Positions 31,947-42,586 of a stretch of 64,000 bases of DNA are shown here, in pieces; the stretch's first letter is position 1, and each line of letters opens with the position of its first letter. Source of the DNA: DASQYE01 sp036389315 (GTDB lineage Bacteria > Acidobacteriota > Blastocatellia > Pyrinomonadales > Pyrinomonadaceae); NCBI GenBank assembly GCA_036389315.1, contig DASVQF010000029.1, positions 246,214-310,213 on the forward strand. Reading direction: 5' to 3'. A program made the position numbers and the translations under genes. Under the pieces are notes generated by a model that was given only the letters and a program-made list of their open reading frames with translations, was not told the origin of the DNA and searched no databases.

Positions 31947-33203
31947 TCAGGGGTGAGCCGGTGTCGCGGCCGGCATGACATCCGATGCGGTGGCCGCAGC
32001 ATGGTGTGCGTCGGGCAGGAAGTAGAAAAGTATGGCGAGGATTGCGTAGACTGAGAGCAGTTGCACGCCCTCGACCCAGTTGCTTTCGCCGTCGCTGCTG
32101 ATCTGCTCGACAATGATGATTGAGGCCACGACGGCCACCACTTCCGGGATAGTGAACTCCAGGTGCATCGGTTTGCCGAACAGGTAGGAGGCGAACAGGA
32201 GGACGGGCGCGACGAACAGCGCGATCTGGAGGCTTGAGCCGAGCGCGATGCCGAGGCTCAGATCCATCTTGTTACGCATCGCCATCAGAATAGCCGAAGA
32301 ATGCTCGGCGGCGTTGCCGATAATCGCGACGACGATGACCCCGACGAAGACTTCCGTGAGCCCCAGCGTCTCACGCGCTCCCTCGACGGCCCCGACCAGA
32401 AATTCCGAGACGAGCGCAACAAGGGCTGTGGCCCCGAGGAGGATGACGACGCTCTTTTTCACTGACCATCCTACCCCGTGCTCTTCAGCCGCGGTGCGTT
32501 CTTTCCCGACTTCGGCGAACATGCCGTGCGATTGCCCTCCGACGAACAGTTCCCTGTGAGTGACGAGCGAAAAAAGAAGCGTCAGGCCGTAAGTGACAAT
32601 GAGCACGATGGCAATGGCGAGCGACAGGCTATGTTCTTTCGCGGGCGTCCATCCGCCCTGCGCGACGGGTACGATGGCAGCCGCCTGGTGAAAAACGCTC
32701 GGGATGACGAGAGCGATGGCGGCCAGCGTCAGCGCTGTGGCGTTGATACTTGCGGCCGTGCGGTTGAACTCCTGCTTGCGGAACTTCACCCCGCCGCTTA
32801 GGAACGACAGCCCCAGAACGAGCAGGACGTTGCCGATGATCGAACCAGTGATTGACGCTTTGACGACTCCGTCGAGCCCTTTAGAGAGGGCGAAGAGGGC
32901 AATAATGAGTTCGGCAGCGTTGCCGAAGGTCGCGTTAAGCAGGCCGCCAATTCCCTGACCGAGGTGCTCGGCCAGATGCTCCGTGGCACGGCCCATCCAC
33001 CCGGCCAGCGGGATGATCGCCAGGCAGGAGACGATAAACAGCGCCGTCTGGTTCTCGAGTCCTGGCACGAAGCGCAGCGCGATGGCCACGGGGACGAAGA
33101 TTAGAAGCCAGTCGAGCGAAGGCTTGAGCCACGAGCTGGAAGGTGTGGGTGGAGCAGGCTGATGGGATGCGGTGTCCGGTGTGGCAGCAGGAGTCGTTGA
33201 CAT
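31947..33203 (-). CDS. cax: Calcium/proton exchanger (CaCA superfamily)
   Basis: A 418-residue antiporter with about eleven helices and both alpha-repeat motifs: LNATFGNAAELIIALFAL (about 90-107) and VVAIIGNAAEHSSAILMAM (about 293-311), whose acidic residues bind Ca2+. A His- and acid-containing loop near the middle (FVGGQSHGMFAEVGKE) fits CAX proteins. It exports Ca2+ against the proton gradient, complementing the P2A ATPase of the island. It is the last island gene before the repeat-flanked segment. Confidence 0.92.
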   Translation of the reverse strand: MSTTPAATPDTASHQPAPPTPSSSWLKPSLDWLLIFVPVAIALRFVPGLENQTALFIVSCLAIIPLAGWMGRATEHLAEHLGQGIGGLLNATFGNAAELIIALFALSKGLDGVVKASITGSIIGNVLLVLGLSFLSGGVKFRKQEFNRTAASINATALTLAAIALVIPSVFHQAAAIVPVAQGGWTPAKEHSLSLAIAIVLIVTYGLTLLFSLVTHRELFVGGQSHGMFAEVGKERTAAEEHGVGWSVKKSVVILLGATALVALVSEFLVGAVEGARETLGLTEVFVGVIVVAIIGNAAEHSSAILMAMRNKMDLSLGIALGSSLQIALFVAPVLLFASYLFGKPMHLEFTIPEVVAVVASIIIVEQISSDGESNWVEGVQLLSVYAILAILFYFLPDAHHAAATASDVMPAATPAHP

Positions 33204-33381
33204 GTAATTTATTTACCACATTCTCATGCATGTGGAAACGTTGGTGCGCGCTCGGCTCTTTAAATCCTAATCAGATGTGGAAGAAAAATAATTAGCGTAC
33301 CTGAGGGTCTCGATAATTTGGGGTTTTGCAGAAGAAAGAGAAGGAGCAAAATACCCCAATGTAGTTCAAGCTAAGCGTGGC

Positions 33382-33714
33382 CTAAGTGAAACGGAAGCCC
33401 AACAACCCATCTAAGGGTGACGAGGCAAGAGAAACTTTCAGTTCAAGCCGGATTATTCGCCGCATAGCTGAGCGGTGCCCCTTCCTCCACAAGCGCTCCA
33501 AGTACTTCACGTCGTCGTAAACAGTTCGCGCCTGACAGCACCTGAAGATGATCCGCACCCACTTGAAAGCGAGCGCGTGCACCGCCGATGGCGGCTCTTG
33601 CCCTTCGCCCGCTGCGTAGCAAGCTGTGGCCCAGAATGAGTGGCGGATACTCCCGCCCGCATACTCGTGGCAAGTTTGCCGCAGGAACTTCGGGCAGAAG
33701 CAACACCACCTCAC
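33382..33714 (-). pseudogene. IS110-family transposase, C-terminal remnant
   Basis: About 85 residues of this frame (from GGSIRHSFWATACY through HALAFKWVRIIFRC to KYLERLWRKGH) look like the end of IS110/IS1111-type transposases, where ALAFKWIRILFRCW, followed by a basic YLxxLRxRGxP region, is typical. The N-terminal DEDD catalytic domain and most of the Tnp_20 domain are missing. IS110 elements normally have no terminal inverted repeats, so the flanking 24-bp repeats may belong to a different element. Confidence 0.55.
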
Positions 33715-33815
33715 CTAGCAAGATTGGTCGCTACACTATATCAACAGCGCCACGCCGCCAGACACGGGCATGGAGTGAAGATTTATCGATTGAAGTCAAG
33801 TCCAATAGAGAAGCA

Positions 33816-33855
33816 AACGTCCGCGATAAGTAATTGAACTTTTATCGCGGACGTT
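33816..33855. repeat. 14-bp perfect palindromic pair with 12-nt spacer
   Basis: AACGTCCGCGATAA (33816-33829) is followed 12 nt later by its exact reverse complement TTATCGCGGACGTT (33842-33855). It lies inside the 24-bp repeat-flanked segment, next to its right end. It could be a hairpin, a transposase site or a recombination site. Confidence 0.7.
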
Positions 33856-33871
33856 AAAGCTGTCATCTAGA

Positions 33872-33927
33872 ACGCTAACTTTTTCCCAGAGACGGTAATT
33901 ATTTTCCGGCTACGCTAATTATTTTTC
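33872..33927. repeat. Three subterminal repeats with exact 20-nt period
   Basis: ACGCTAACTTTTTCCC, ACGGTAATTATTTTCC and ACGCTAATTATTTTTC begin at 33872, 33892 and 33912. The last is part of the terminal inverted repeat. Regularly spaced subterminal repeats are typical transposase-binding arrays of Tn7/Tn5053/Mu-like elements. Confidence 0.6.
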
Positions 33928-33953
33928 TTCCACACACACATCCCCTCAAGGGG

Positions 33954-35183
33954 TCAGTGTCCTTGCGAGAGCTTGCCGATGAGGGTGAAGAGTGGGAGGT
34001 ACATGGCGATGACGATGGAGCCGATGGTGACGCCGAGGAAGCCGATCAGGATCGGTTCGATCAGGGTCAGGAGGTTGGCGATGGCGGCGTCTACCTCTTG
34101 CTCGTAGAAGTCTGCGATCTTGCCTAGCATGGCGTCGAGTGCGCCGGTCTGTTCGCCGATGCCGATCATCTGTGCCACCATGCTGGGGAAGACTTCGGTC
34201 GCCTTCAGGGGCTCGACGAAGCTTTCGCCGCGCTCGACTCCGGCGCGTACCTTCATGATGGCGCTCTCGATGATGACGTTGCCGGCTGTGCGCGCCGTGA
34301 TGTCAAGGGATTGAAGGATCGGCACGCCCGAAGAGAGCAGCGTGGCGAGCGTGCGCGAGAAGCGCGCGACGGCGATCTTGCGCATGATGCCGCCAAAGAC
34401 GGGCAGCTTCAACATCAAGGCATCCAGGATGCGACGCCCGCCTGGCGTCTTGTAGTAGAAGCGCAGGGCTACCACTATGCCGATGACGGTGGCGAGAATC
34501 GCCAGGCCGCCCCAGCCCGCGAGGAAGTTACTGATGCCGACCACTATGCGCGTCGGCAGCGGCAGCAGCTCGCCTGGGCCCAGCAGGCCCAAGAAGATAT
34601 TTTGAAACTGCGGGATGACGACGACCATGATGACGGCAATCGCGCCGATGGCCATCAGGATGACCGCCGACGGATAGATGAGAGCCGAGACAACGTCGCG
34701 CTTCAGCTTGACGATCTTTTCGATGAAGGTCGAAAGACGCTGCAAGATGAGGTCAAGGATACCGCCCGTCTCGCCCGCCTCGACCATGTTCGTGTAGAGC
34801 TGATCGAAGACTTTCGGATGGCGGGCCATCGCGGCCGCCAGGGTCGAGCCCTCTTCCACGTCCTGCCTGACTTGCATCAAGACCTGCTGGAAATGTTTGT
34901 TGTCCTGCTGTTGGCCCAGGATGTCTAAGCACTGGACGAGAGGGAGCCCGGCGTCAATCATCACGGAGAACTGGCGCGTAAAGATTGAGAGGGCCTTGGC
35001 CTTGACCTTCTTGCGCCCGCCGATCTTAGGGATGCCGACCTCGCGTCCCTTCTCTTTGACAGAGGTCAGCGTGACCTGCTCGCGGCGCAGGATTTGGCGC
35101 AAAGCTTCACGATTGTCTGCAACGCGCTCGCCGACCACGATCTCGTTGAGTCGGTTGCGGCCTTTGAAGACGTATGTGGGCAT
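33954..35183 (-). CDS. pilC: Type IV pilus inner-membrane protein PilC
   Basis: A 409-residue protein with two T2SSF domains (about 70-195 and 270-395), each with FTRQFSVMIDAGLPLVQCL-like and FSRTLATLLSSGVPILQSL-like motifs, and three membrane segments near 170-200, 222-245 and 375-400. PilC is the platform protein that couples the PilB and PilT motors to pilin assembly. The N-terminal cytoplasmic part begins YVFKGRNRLNEIVVGE. It follows pilT by 45 bp in one minus-strand transcript with pilB. Confidence 0.95.
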   Translation of the reverse strand: MPTYVFKGRNRLNEIVVGERVADNREALRQILRREQVTLTSVKEKGREVGIPKIGGRKKVKAKALSIFTRQFSVMIDAGLPLVQCLDILGQQQDNKHFQQVLMQVRQDVEEGSTLAAAMARHPKVFDQLYTNMVEAGETGGILDLILQRLSTFIEKIVKLKRDVVSALIYPSAVILMAIGAIAVIMVVVIPQFQNIFLGLLGPGELLPLPTRIVVGISNFLAGWGGLAILATVIGIVVALRFYYKTPGGRRILDALMLKLPVFGGIMRKIAVARFSRTLATLLSSGVPILQSLDITARTAGNVIIESAIMKVRAGVERGESFVEPLKATEVFPSMVAQMIGIGEQTGALDAMLGKIADFYEQEVDAAIANLLTLIEPILIGFLGVTIGSIVIAMYLPLFTLIGKLSQGH

Positions 35184-35228
35184 AACTTAGAAACTCCTTG
35201 GAACAGTGACCGGATAGTAATGAGTGAT

Positions 35229-36440
35229 TTATCTGCCGACGCCGGGGCGCACGCCTACGGGCCGGCCCTGCGCATAGGGGCTTGGATGCGTGCCGGGCTT
35301 GCCCGGAGCGGCTGCCGAAGAGCCGTTGCCGTTGCCGGTGTTGATGCCGGAGCCGCGCTCGATCAAGTCTTTCAGCTCGTCCGTATTCGAGGAACGCTGC
35401 ATCGCGACATCCAGGGTGATGAGCCGCTTGTGATAGAGCGAGGCGAGCGCCTGGTTGAAGGTCTGCATGCCGTACTTGTCCTGGCCCGTCTGCATCATGG
35501 AGTAAATCTGGTGGACTTTATCCTCGCGGATCAGGTTCCGGATGGCCGCGTTCGGGACGAGAATCTCAAGGGCCATCGCGCGGCCCTGCCCGTCGGCACG
35601 CGGCAGAAGCGCCTGGCACATGATGCCTTCGAGGACTAGCGAGAGCTGCGCGCGAATCTGCGCCTGCTGGTCTGAGGGGAACACGTCTATGATGCGGTTG
35701 ATGGTCGAGGCGGCGGAGTTGGTGTGAAGGGTAGCGAAGGTCAGGTGGCCCGTCTCGGCTATGCGCAGGGCGGATTCAATCGTCTCAAGGTCGCGCATTT
35801 CGCCGACGAGCACTACATCCGGGTCTTGGCGCAGGGCCGTGCGCAAGGCTTCCGCGAAACCCTTTGTGTCGGCGTTGACCTCGCGCTGGTTGACCAGGCA
35901 GCTCTTGTGGTTGTGCAGAAACTCTATCGGGTCTTCGATGGTCAGGATGTGCTCGTGCCGATCAGTATTGATCTTATCAATCATCGCGGCCAGAGTCGTC
36001 GACTTGCCGGAGCCGGTGGGCCCAGTGACGAGGATGAGGCCGCGCGGCTTGTCGCAAAGAGTTTTGACGACGGGCGGCAGGCCGAGCTTTTCAAAGGGCT
36101 TGATCTCATAGGGAATGGCGCGAAAGACCGCGCCGACGGCTCCGCGCTGGTTGAAGATGTTGGCGCGGAAACGAGAGAGGCCCTTGACGCCGAAAGAGAA
36201 ATCCAGTTCCAGGTTCTCCTCAAAGCGATGCTTCTGCGCGTCGGTCAGAACCGAATAGGCGAGCTGCTTCGTGTCGGCCGAAGAGAGCGGGCGATAACCT
36301 TCAAGGGGGCGAAGGTGTCCGTCAACGCGCACCTGCGGCGGCGTGTTAGTAGTAATGTGCAGGTCAGAACCGCCAAGCTCGGCGAGCTTCTTCAACAGCT
36401 CCGAAAGCGTGATCTGCGGTGCAGCTTCGTTCGTCATCAT
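35229..36440 (-). CDS. pilT: Type IV pilus retraction ATPase PilT
   Basis: A 403-residue hexameric ATPase. An N-terminal PAS-like domain (GSDLHITTNTPPQVRVDG) precedes Walker A GPTGSGKST, the Walker B region DPDVVLVGEMRD, a His box TLHTNSA and the retraction-specific AIRNLIRE motif. The last ~40 residues are a Gly/Pro/Asn-rich tail not found in short PilT proteins. ATG 36440 (or 36437) is preceded by GGGAGAA; a longer frame upstream lacks a site. Powers pilus retraction for twitching and DNA uptake (a comEC gene is also in the window). Confidence 0.95.
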   Translation of the reverse strand: MMTNEAAPQITLSELLKKLAELGGSDLHITTNTPPQVRVDGHLRPLEGYRPLSSADTKQLAYSVLTDAQKHRFEENLELDFSFGVKGLSRFRANIFNQRGAVGAVFRAIPYEIKPFEKLGLPPVVKTLCDKPRGLILVTGPTGSGKSTTLAAMIDKINTDRHEHILTIEDPIEFLHNHKSCLVNQREVNADTKGFAEALRTALRQDPDVVLVGEMRDLETIESALRIAETGHLTFATLHTNSAASTINRIIDVFPSDQQAQIRAQLSLVLEGIMCQALLPRADGQGRAMALEILVPNAAIRNLIREDKVHQIYSMMQTGQDKYGMQTFNQALASLYHKRLITLDVAMQRSSNTDELKDLIERGSGINTGNGNGSSAAAPGKPGTHPSPYAQGRPVGVRPGVGR

Positions 36441-36545
36441 GAATCTTCTTTTCTCCCAGGGGGTTTTCCTCCGGGCGCGTTTCAAGAGTGATTAGCGGCA
36501 AACTGTTGAGACGCGAGCCGGAGGATCAGGTGAAGAGGGGCTTTT

Positions 36546-37378
36546 TTAGCGGCGTTGGGCCGAGCGTTCGTCCGAGGGGCGCGCAGTGCCAGTGCCGAGC
36601 ATCGCGATCACCCTTTCGGCTTCCAGGGCCATGCGGTCTGTAAACTCCACAGGCGCGTTCGAGACGATGTTGTAGATACGACCGTCTACCTCTGTGAAGT
36701 AGAAAGTCCAGGACTGTTGCGGCGTACGCCTATCGACGGAGGAAGCCGTCTGCGCGAGGACGATGTAGACGCGGCGTCCCTCTATCTGGCGCTCGAAATC
36801 GTTGACGACCCAGCCGCCCGTCGCAAGCATCCGGTCTATCACCGTGCGCCTGAGGTCTGCGAAAGGAACTCCGCTCAGAGCGCGGCGCTGTGCTGCGCTA
36901 GAAGCCGGTGTACGGACGGAGGCATTGCCGACGACCGCGACGGCGACTTGGCCCACAGTCCGGCCGTCGGGCGTATTGAGGCGGACTCCCAAATCAACTT
37001 TCATGGGAGCGGGGCGGCTGCTGTGTTCCGTAGAGATGACGGGCGTGGACTGGCCGCGCGCATCGTTGCCCTGGAGCCAGACGGCCGCCGACAAGGGATC
37101 GGACGGCGATATATTATTGCCCGCAGACTGCCTGTCCATCGTGCTTTGACCAAGCGCGGCGAGCGCCCTCTTTCGTTCGAGGGCTGCGCGGCGGCGGCGC
37201 TGGCGCGCGCGATAACGACGCCACCAGGCGCGAGAGTGACGACGCACACTCTTTCTCTTGCTCGCAGAAGTCGTCTGCTCGTTGTGCGCCGAAGAGATCA
37301 CCAAAGGCAACATCGCCGCCAACGCGAAGAGCATTAAAAAAGATAAAGCGACAGCGCGCACTACCCTTCCCCATTTTT

Positions 37379-37382
<4 letters not shown>
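36546..37382 (-). CDS. Signal-anchored Arg-rich protein between pilB and pilT, unknown
   Basis: A 278-residue protein. A hydrophobic N-terminus (AVALSFLMLFALAAMLPLV, about 11-29) is followed by an extremely basic stretch (RAWWRRYRARQRRRRAALER, about 50-70), a polar linker and a folded C-terminal half (about 170-265) with VVNDFERQIEGRRVYIVLAQ and WTFYFTEVDGRIYN. Its start overlaps the pilB stop by 4 bp (ATGA), so it is translationally coupled to the extension motor. Membrane-tethered with a periplasmic domain is likely. No family recognised; a pilus accessory role is inferred from position only. Confidence 0.7.
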
Positions 37383-39199
<1,817 letters not shown>

Positions 39200-39315
39200 C
39201 TTTTAAGATTTTCCAACTTTTGCGAAGCGCGCTTACCGAACGGTATGGCGACTGAAGATTGTAGGTGGAGGTGGCTGCAACGGTGGCCGCTTAAACGCAC
39301 GCATTTAATTAGACA

Positions 39316-39334
39316 AACGGTGCTAAACACCGTT
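39316..39334. promoter_or_regulatory. Short hairpin upstream of pilB
   Basis: AACGGTG and CACCGTT flank a 5-nt loop within the 280-bp gap 39200-39481. The region around it is AT-rich (TTTAATTAGACA). It may mark the pilB promoter or an operator. No other signal was recognised there apart from the terminator at 39407. Confidence 0.35.
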
Positions 39335-39406
39335 GCACCTTGAATATTACCGTTTTAACGAGAGAAGTGTCAAGCTAGATTATTTGAGAGGCTGGGCTGA
39401 CATGAA

Positions 39407-39446
39407 AGGGCCGCGATTGGCGGGTTAAATCACCAATCGCGGCCCT
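39407..39446 (-). terminator. Strong hairpin downstream of the TPR protein gene
   Basis: A perfect 14-bp stem (AGGGCCGCGATTGG with its complement) and a 12-nt loop lie 36 bp after the stop of the TPR gene and before the pilB promoter region. On the minus strand it is followed by TTTCATGTC, so the T-tract is weak. Confidence 0.65.
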
Positions 39447-39481
39447 GATATTTCAAGCAATTAAAGCCTGGCCGGAGCAGG

Positions 39482-40798
39482 TTATTGACGGCGGCGTCTG
39501 GTCGGGGCGCTCCTGTCGGGCTTGATATTCTGCTGGTTTTTGATCTCGTCCAGCACAGCTTTAGCCTCTGTCTTGAGTTGGCCGTCGGGAGATTTGTCCA
39601 CGAAGCGCTGTAGATAATTGGCCGCTTCCTGGAATTTGGCCTTGTCATTCGAACTGTAGCCGAGGTTGAAGAGGGCCATGCCTGCCCCGGCCAGAGCGTC
39701 CACGTCATCCGGGTTCGCATCCAGAATCTTCTGATATTCGGCCAGGGCCTTATCGGCCGCGCCTGCTTCCAGGAGCGCCTTGGCGAAATCCTTCTGCGCC
39801 TTGGATTTCTTGGCGGCGTCGGTCTCGGCTTCCATGTACTCCTGAAGTGCTGCCAGACCGGCATCGGCCTGCGTGGGATCGACGTACCTGATCAGGAGCA
39901 TCATGGTTTTGGTTCTGGCGCTGAGGGCTGCGTACCTGTTCTGCTTGTAATTGGCGGCAGCCGTCGGGTCTGCGGGAGCGGGCTTCTTCTTAATAACCTC
40001 GACGGCTTTGTTAACAGCCTCAGCAGCGTCGCGCCAGTCCTGCTGAGCAGATTTTCTGGCAGCATCCTTAGCGGCTTCATCCGTCATTTTGACGGCGGCA
40101 TTGTAACGATCAGCGCCGCGCAGGCGCAGGGCTTCGGTCAAGCCGACCAGGAGCGCGTCCTGTTCGGGGTCGGCGGCGAGACCTTCTTTGAATTGTGCTA
40201 TGGCCTCGTCCCAATTCTTTGCGACCAGGGCATCGTTTCCGGCCTTGAAGGTACGGTTGAGTACGGCGTTAATATTCTGATTCTTAGCATTTTGCGCGGC
40301 TATCTCGGCATTTTTCCGCTCCATCTCCTCGCGCCTGGCGCGCTCTTCGGCGCTCTCTTTACGAGGGGCGCTGGTGCCGCCTCCACCGCCTCCACCTACG
40401 CTTCCTCCAGAGGCCAGCGCCTTAGCTTCGGCGGCCGTAAAGCGTTTGCCGTCGCCGGGCTGAAGCGTCAGCTCGTAATCCGTGTCCGTACCGACCCTGA
40501 TGCTTATGAGCGCATCGGGACGGGCGTTCGGGGCGCTGGCGGTGACTGTATAAGTCCCGGCGATAGGCAGCCCGGCGAATCTGAAGACGCCCTTCTTATC
40601 GGTCTTCGTCTCGTAATGGCCGCCGATGTCCGTGCGAAAAACGTCAATGATCGCTCCTTCCACAGGAGCCTTAGTACCGTCGGCCTGCGCCATGACGACG
40701 TGGCCGCGAAGTGGGCCGCTCTGCGCAGAGGTGATGCTATTGAGCGCGAGCAGCATGGCGGCCGCCGCGAAGGAGATAAGATAATTTTTACGACGCAT
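39482..40798 (-). CDS. Secreted protein with carboxypeptidase-regulatory-like domain and TPR repeats
   Basis: A 438-residue protein. Signal peptide (LISFAAAAMLLALNSITSA, about 7-25); an Ig-like regulatory domain (about 30-115: GVFRFAGLPIAGTYTVTASA); a poly-Gly linker (GGSVGGGGGGG); a charged coiled coil (AEERARREEMERKNAEIAAQ, about 150-170); then TPRs (KAGNDALVAKNWDEAIAQFK, YLQRFVDKSPDGQLKTEA). It ends in RRRRQ. Start ATG 40798 follows GGAGGA. Likely a periplasmic or outer-membrane scaffold; the layout is common in Acidobacteriota-type genomes. Confidence 0.75.
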   Translation of the reverse strand: MRRKNYLISFAAAAMLLALNSITSAQSGPLRGHVVMAQADGTKAPVEGAIIDVFRTDIGGHYETKTDKKGVFRFAGLPIAGTYTVTASAPNARPDALISIRVGTDTDYELTLQPGDGKRFTAAEAKALASGGSVGGGGGGGTSAPRKESAEERARREEMERKNAEIAAQNAKNQNINAVLNRTFKAGNDALVAKNWDEAIAQFKEGLAADPEQDALLVGLTEALRLRGADRYNAAVKMTDEAAKDAARKSAQQDWRDAAEAVNKAVEVIKKKPAPADPTAAANYKQNRYAALSARTKTMMLLIRYVDPTQADAGLAALQEYMEAETDAAKKSKAQKDFAKALLEAGAADKALAEYQKILDANPDDVDALAGAGMALFNLGYSSNDKAKFQEAANYLQRFVDKSPDGQLKTEAKAVLDEIKNQQNIKPDRSAPTRRRRQ

Positions 40799-40936
40799 TA
40801 GAGGTTCCTCCAAGGAGTTTGCAAGCCCTTTATGGTGAAAGGCTTGAATAAGATGCTGCGACAAATTCAGGGGTTGTCACTTAATACTCGAAGACGGGCC
40901 CGCGCGTCAACAGCCGGAAGGCGCGGGCCCGGCCTG

Positions 40937-41665
40937 TCACGTCTCGTAAGGTATCGGATCAATAGTCCCGGCCTGCTCGAAAGCGCGCAGGCGCAGCGCG
41001 CATGAATCGCAGCGTCCGCATGCGCGCTCCTGTGATTGATAACAAGACCAGGTGAGACGCAGCGGAGCATTCAGCTCAAGGCCACGCCGTACGATCTCTG
41101 ACTTATGCAGTGCGATGACGGGCGTGACTATCTCGATCATGGTCTCGGGCCGTGTGCCGACGCGTATGACCTGCTCGAAAGCGTCATAGAACTCGGGCCG
41201 GCAGTCCGGGTAGCCCGAAGAATCCTCCGCCACCGCGCCGATGTAGATACGCCGCGCGCCGCAGGTCTCAGCCCAGCTCGTCGCGATAGAGAGCAGATGC
41301 GCGTTGCGAAAGGGAACATAGCTCGTCGGTATCTCGCGCGACGTGAGATCGGCTTCCGAGACGGCAATCTCCGGGTCTGTGAGAGACGAGCCGCCGATGC
41401 GCGTCAAATACTCTATGGAGACTGCCAGGCGCTTGGTCACTTCGTAGTAGTCCGCCAGCTCTTCAAAGGCGCGACGCTCGCGCTGCTGCGTGCGCTGTCC
41501 GTAAGAGACATGAAGGAAGGCAAGCTCTTCGTTCTCTTCGCGCGCGATGGCCGCCGTCACGCAGGAATCCATCCCGCCCGAAACCAGGCAGACGGCGAGC
41601 GCCGTTCGCTCCAAGACCTCGTCTACCTCTTCCTGAGCGTAAGCTCTGTCGTCGTGTCCGCCCAT
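40937..41665 (-). CDS. queC: 7-cyano-7-deazaguanine synthase QueC
   Basis: A 242-residue enzyme that converts CDG to preQ0 using ATP and ammonia in queuosine biosynthesis. The PP-loop is LVSGGMDSCVTAAIA (about 26-40), followed by VPFRNAHLLSIA and a C-terminal zinc site TWSCYQSQERACGRCDSC. Start ATG 41665 shares its A with the queE stop (TGATG), so the genes are translationally coupled. The preceding ~28 in-frame codons belong to queE in another frame and are not used. Confidence 0.93.
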   Translation of the reverse strand: MGGHDDRAYAQEEVDEVLERTALAVCLVSGGMDSCVTAAIAREENEELAFLHVSYGQRTQQRERRAFEELADYYEVTKRLAVSIEYLTRIGGSSLTDPEIAVSEADLTSREIPTSYVPFRNAHLLSIATSWAETCGARRIYIGAVAEDSSGYPDCRPEFYDAFEQVIRVGTRPETMIEIVTPVIALHKSEIVRRGLELNAPLRLTWSCYQSQERACGRCDSCALRLRAFEQAGTIDPIPYET

Positions 41666-42309
41666 CACACGCCTCGCGCCTCTGGCCCCCAGACCTGCTT
41701 GTGTAGCTGCAACTGCATACGAACGTCGAGGCCGCTTGCGGAGACCCAATCCGCGACCTCGCGCAGATCGACCTCGCCCCAGACCGGCGAGATGAGGACG
41801 GCGCGCGTCCTCTCCTCAAGCTCATGACGCGCTATGACCTCTCGCGCGTAATCCCAGTCGGCGCGGTTCGCTATGACAAACTTGACCTCATCTTTGTCTG
41901 CGCGCAGCCGCTCAAGGTTGGGCCAATGGTTGCGCGCCTCCTCGCCCGACGCCGGACATTTCACGTCGAGGATGAGAGCTGCGCGCTCGTCAACCCTTTC
42001 GGTCGAGACATAGCCGCCCGTCTCGATCAACACTTCGTAGCCTTCATCGCACAATCGCTCGATCAGCTCGAAGGCTGCGCGCTGGGCCAACGGCTCGCCG
42101 CCCGTCACTTCCACCAACCGGCAGCCGTAGGCGCGCACCTCCGCCAGCACAGCGTCCAGAGACATGCGCTCTCCGCCCGTGAACGTGTACTCGCTGTCGC
42201 ACCAGACGCAGCGCATGGGGCAGCCCGTCAGGCGCACGAACGTACACGGGCGGCCCATGTGAGTAGACTCGCCCTGAATCGAGCGAAAGATTTCCGTTAC
42301 ACGAAGCAT
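41665..42309 (-). CDS. queE: 7-carboxy-7-deazaguanine synthase QueE
   Basis: A 214-residue radical SAM enzyme forming CDG from 6-carboxytetrahydropterin. The FeS/SAM cysteines are in GCPMRCVWCDSEYTF (CxxxCxxC, about 30-38), followed by the SAM-binding EVTGGEPLAQ (about 67-76) and VKFVIANRADW. The N-terminus VTEIFRSIQGES is diagnostic. It heads the queE-queC pair; queD and queF are not in the window. The gene starts within the GGATGA repeat-bearing gap shared with the sigma factor gene. Confidence 0.93.
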   Translation of the reverse strand: MLRVTEIFRSIQGESTHMGRPCTFVRLTGCPMRCVWCDSEYTFTGGERMSLDAVLAEVRAYGCRLVEVTGGEPLAQRAAFELIERLCDEGYEVLIETGGYVSTERVDERAALILDVKCPASGEEARNHWPNLERLRADKDEVKFVIANRADWDYAREVIARHELEERTRAVLISPVWGEVDLREVADWVSASGLDVRMQLQLHKQVWGPEARGV

Positions 42310-42316
42310 GATTTAA

Positions 42317-42406
42317 GGGATGAGGGATGAGGGCGGAGGGATGAAAGGGATTGAATTCAGCTTCAGCCGAATCAGTCAGTCCCAATTCATCCCTCATCGC
42401 TCATCC
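42317..42406. repeat. GGATGAGGG/CCCTCATCC inverted repeat
   Basis: GGATGAGGGATGAGGG (42318-42333) can pair with 42391-42406 with one mismatch. It lies between divergent genes (queE and the sigma factor), where a terminator is not needed. It is a member of the dispersed GGATGA family (also at 50196, 51404, 55736, 59146). The gap 42310-42586 holds nothing else recognisable. Confidence 0.6.
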
Positions 42407-42586
42407 TTTTTTCTTTCTTCCATATGAATTATCTCACGCTCGCGCGGAGTCCTCAAAGCTTGGGGGCACGGCCGGGGCAGCAGCCCCGCAGGCCAGGGCG
42501 ACATCAAAGATGGAGTGCGCGCCCGCAAGCGCCTGAGTTCGTGTTAGCATAGAGCGAGAAACGAAAGCGGTTTTCAGAGAAGCCCC

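Larger units (their letters stand above)
33276..33934. mobile_element. 659-bp segment bounded by perfect 24-bp inverted repeats
   Basis: The 24 bases at 33276-33299 (beginning TGTGGAAGAAAAATAATTAG) are the exact reverse complement of 33911-33934. Termini are TGT and ACA, as in many DDE transposons. No target duplication is visible in the adjacent five bases (TCAGA versus CACAC). Inside are an IS110-type transposase tail, a 14-bp palindrome and 20-bp spaced subterminal repeats at the right end. No intact transposase is present, so this is a decayed or non-autonomous element at the boundary between the island and the pilus region. Confidence 0.6.
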
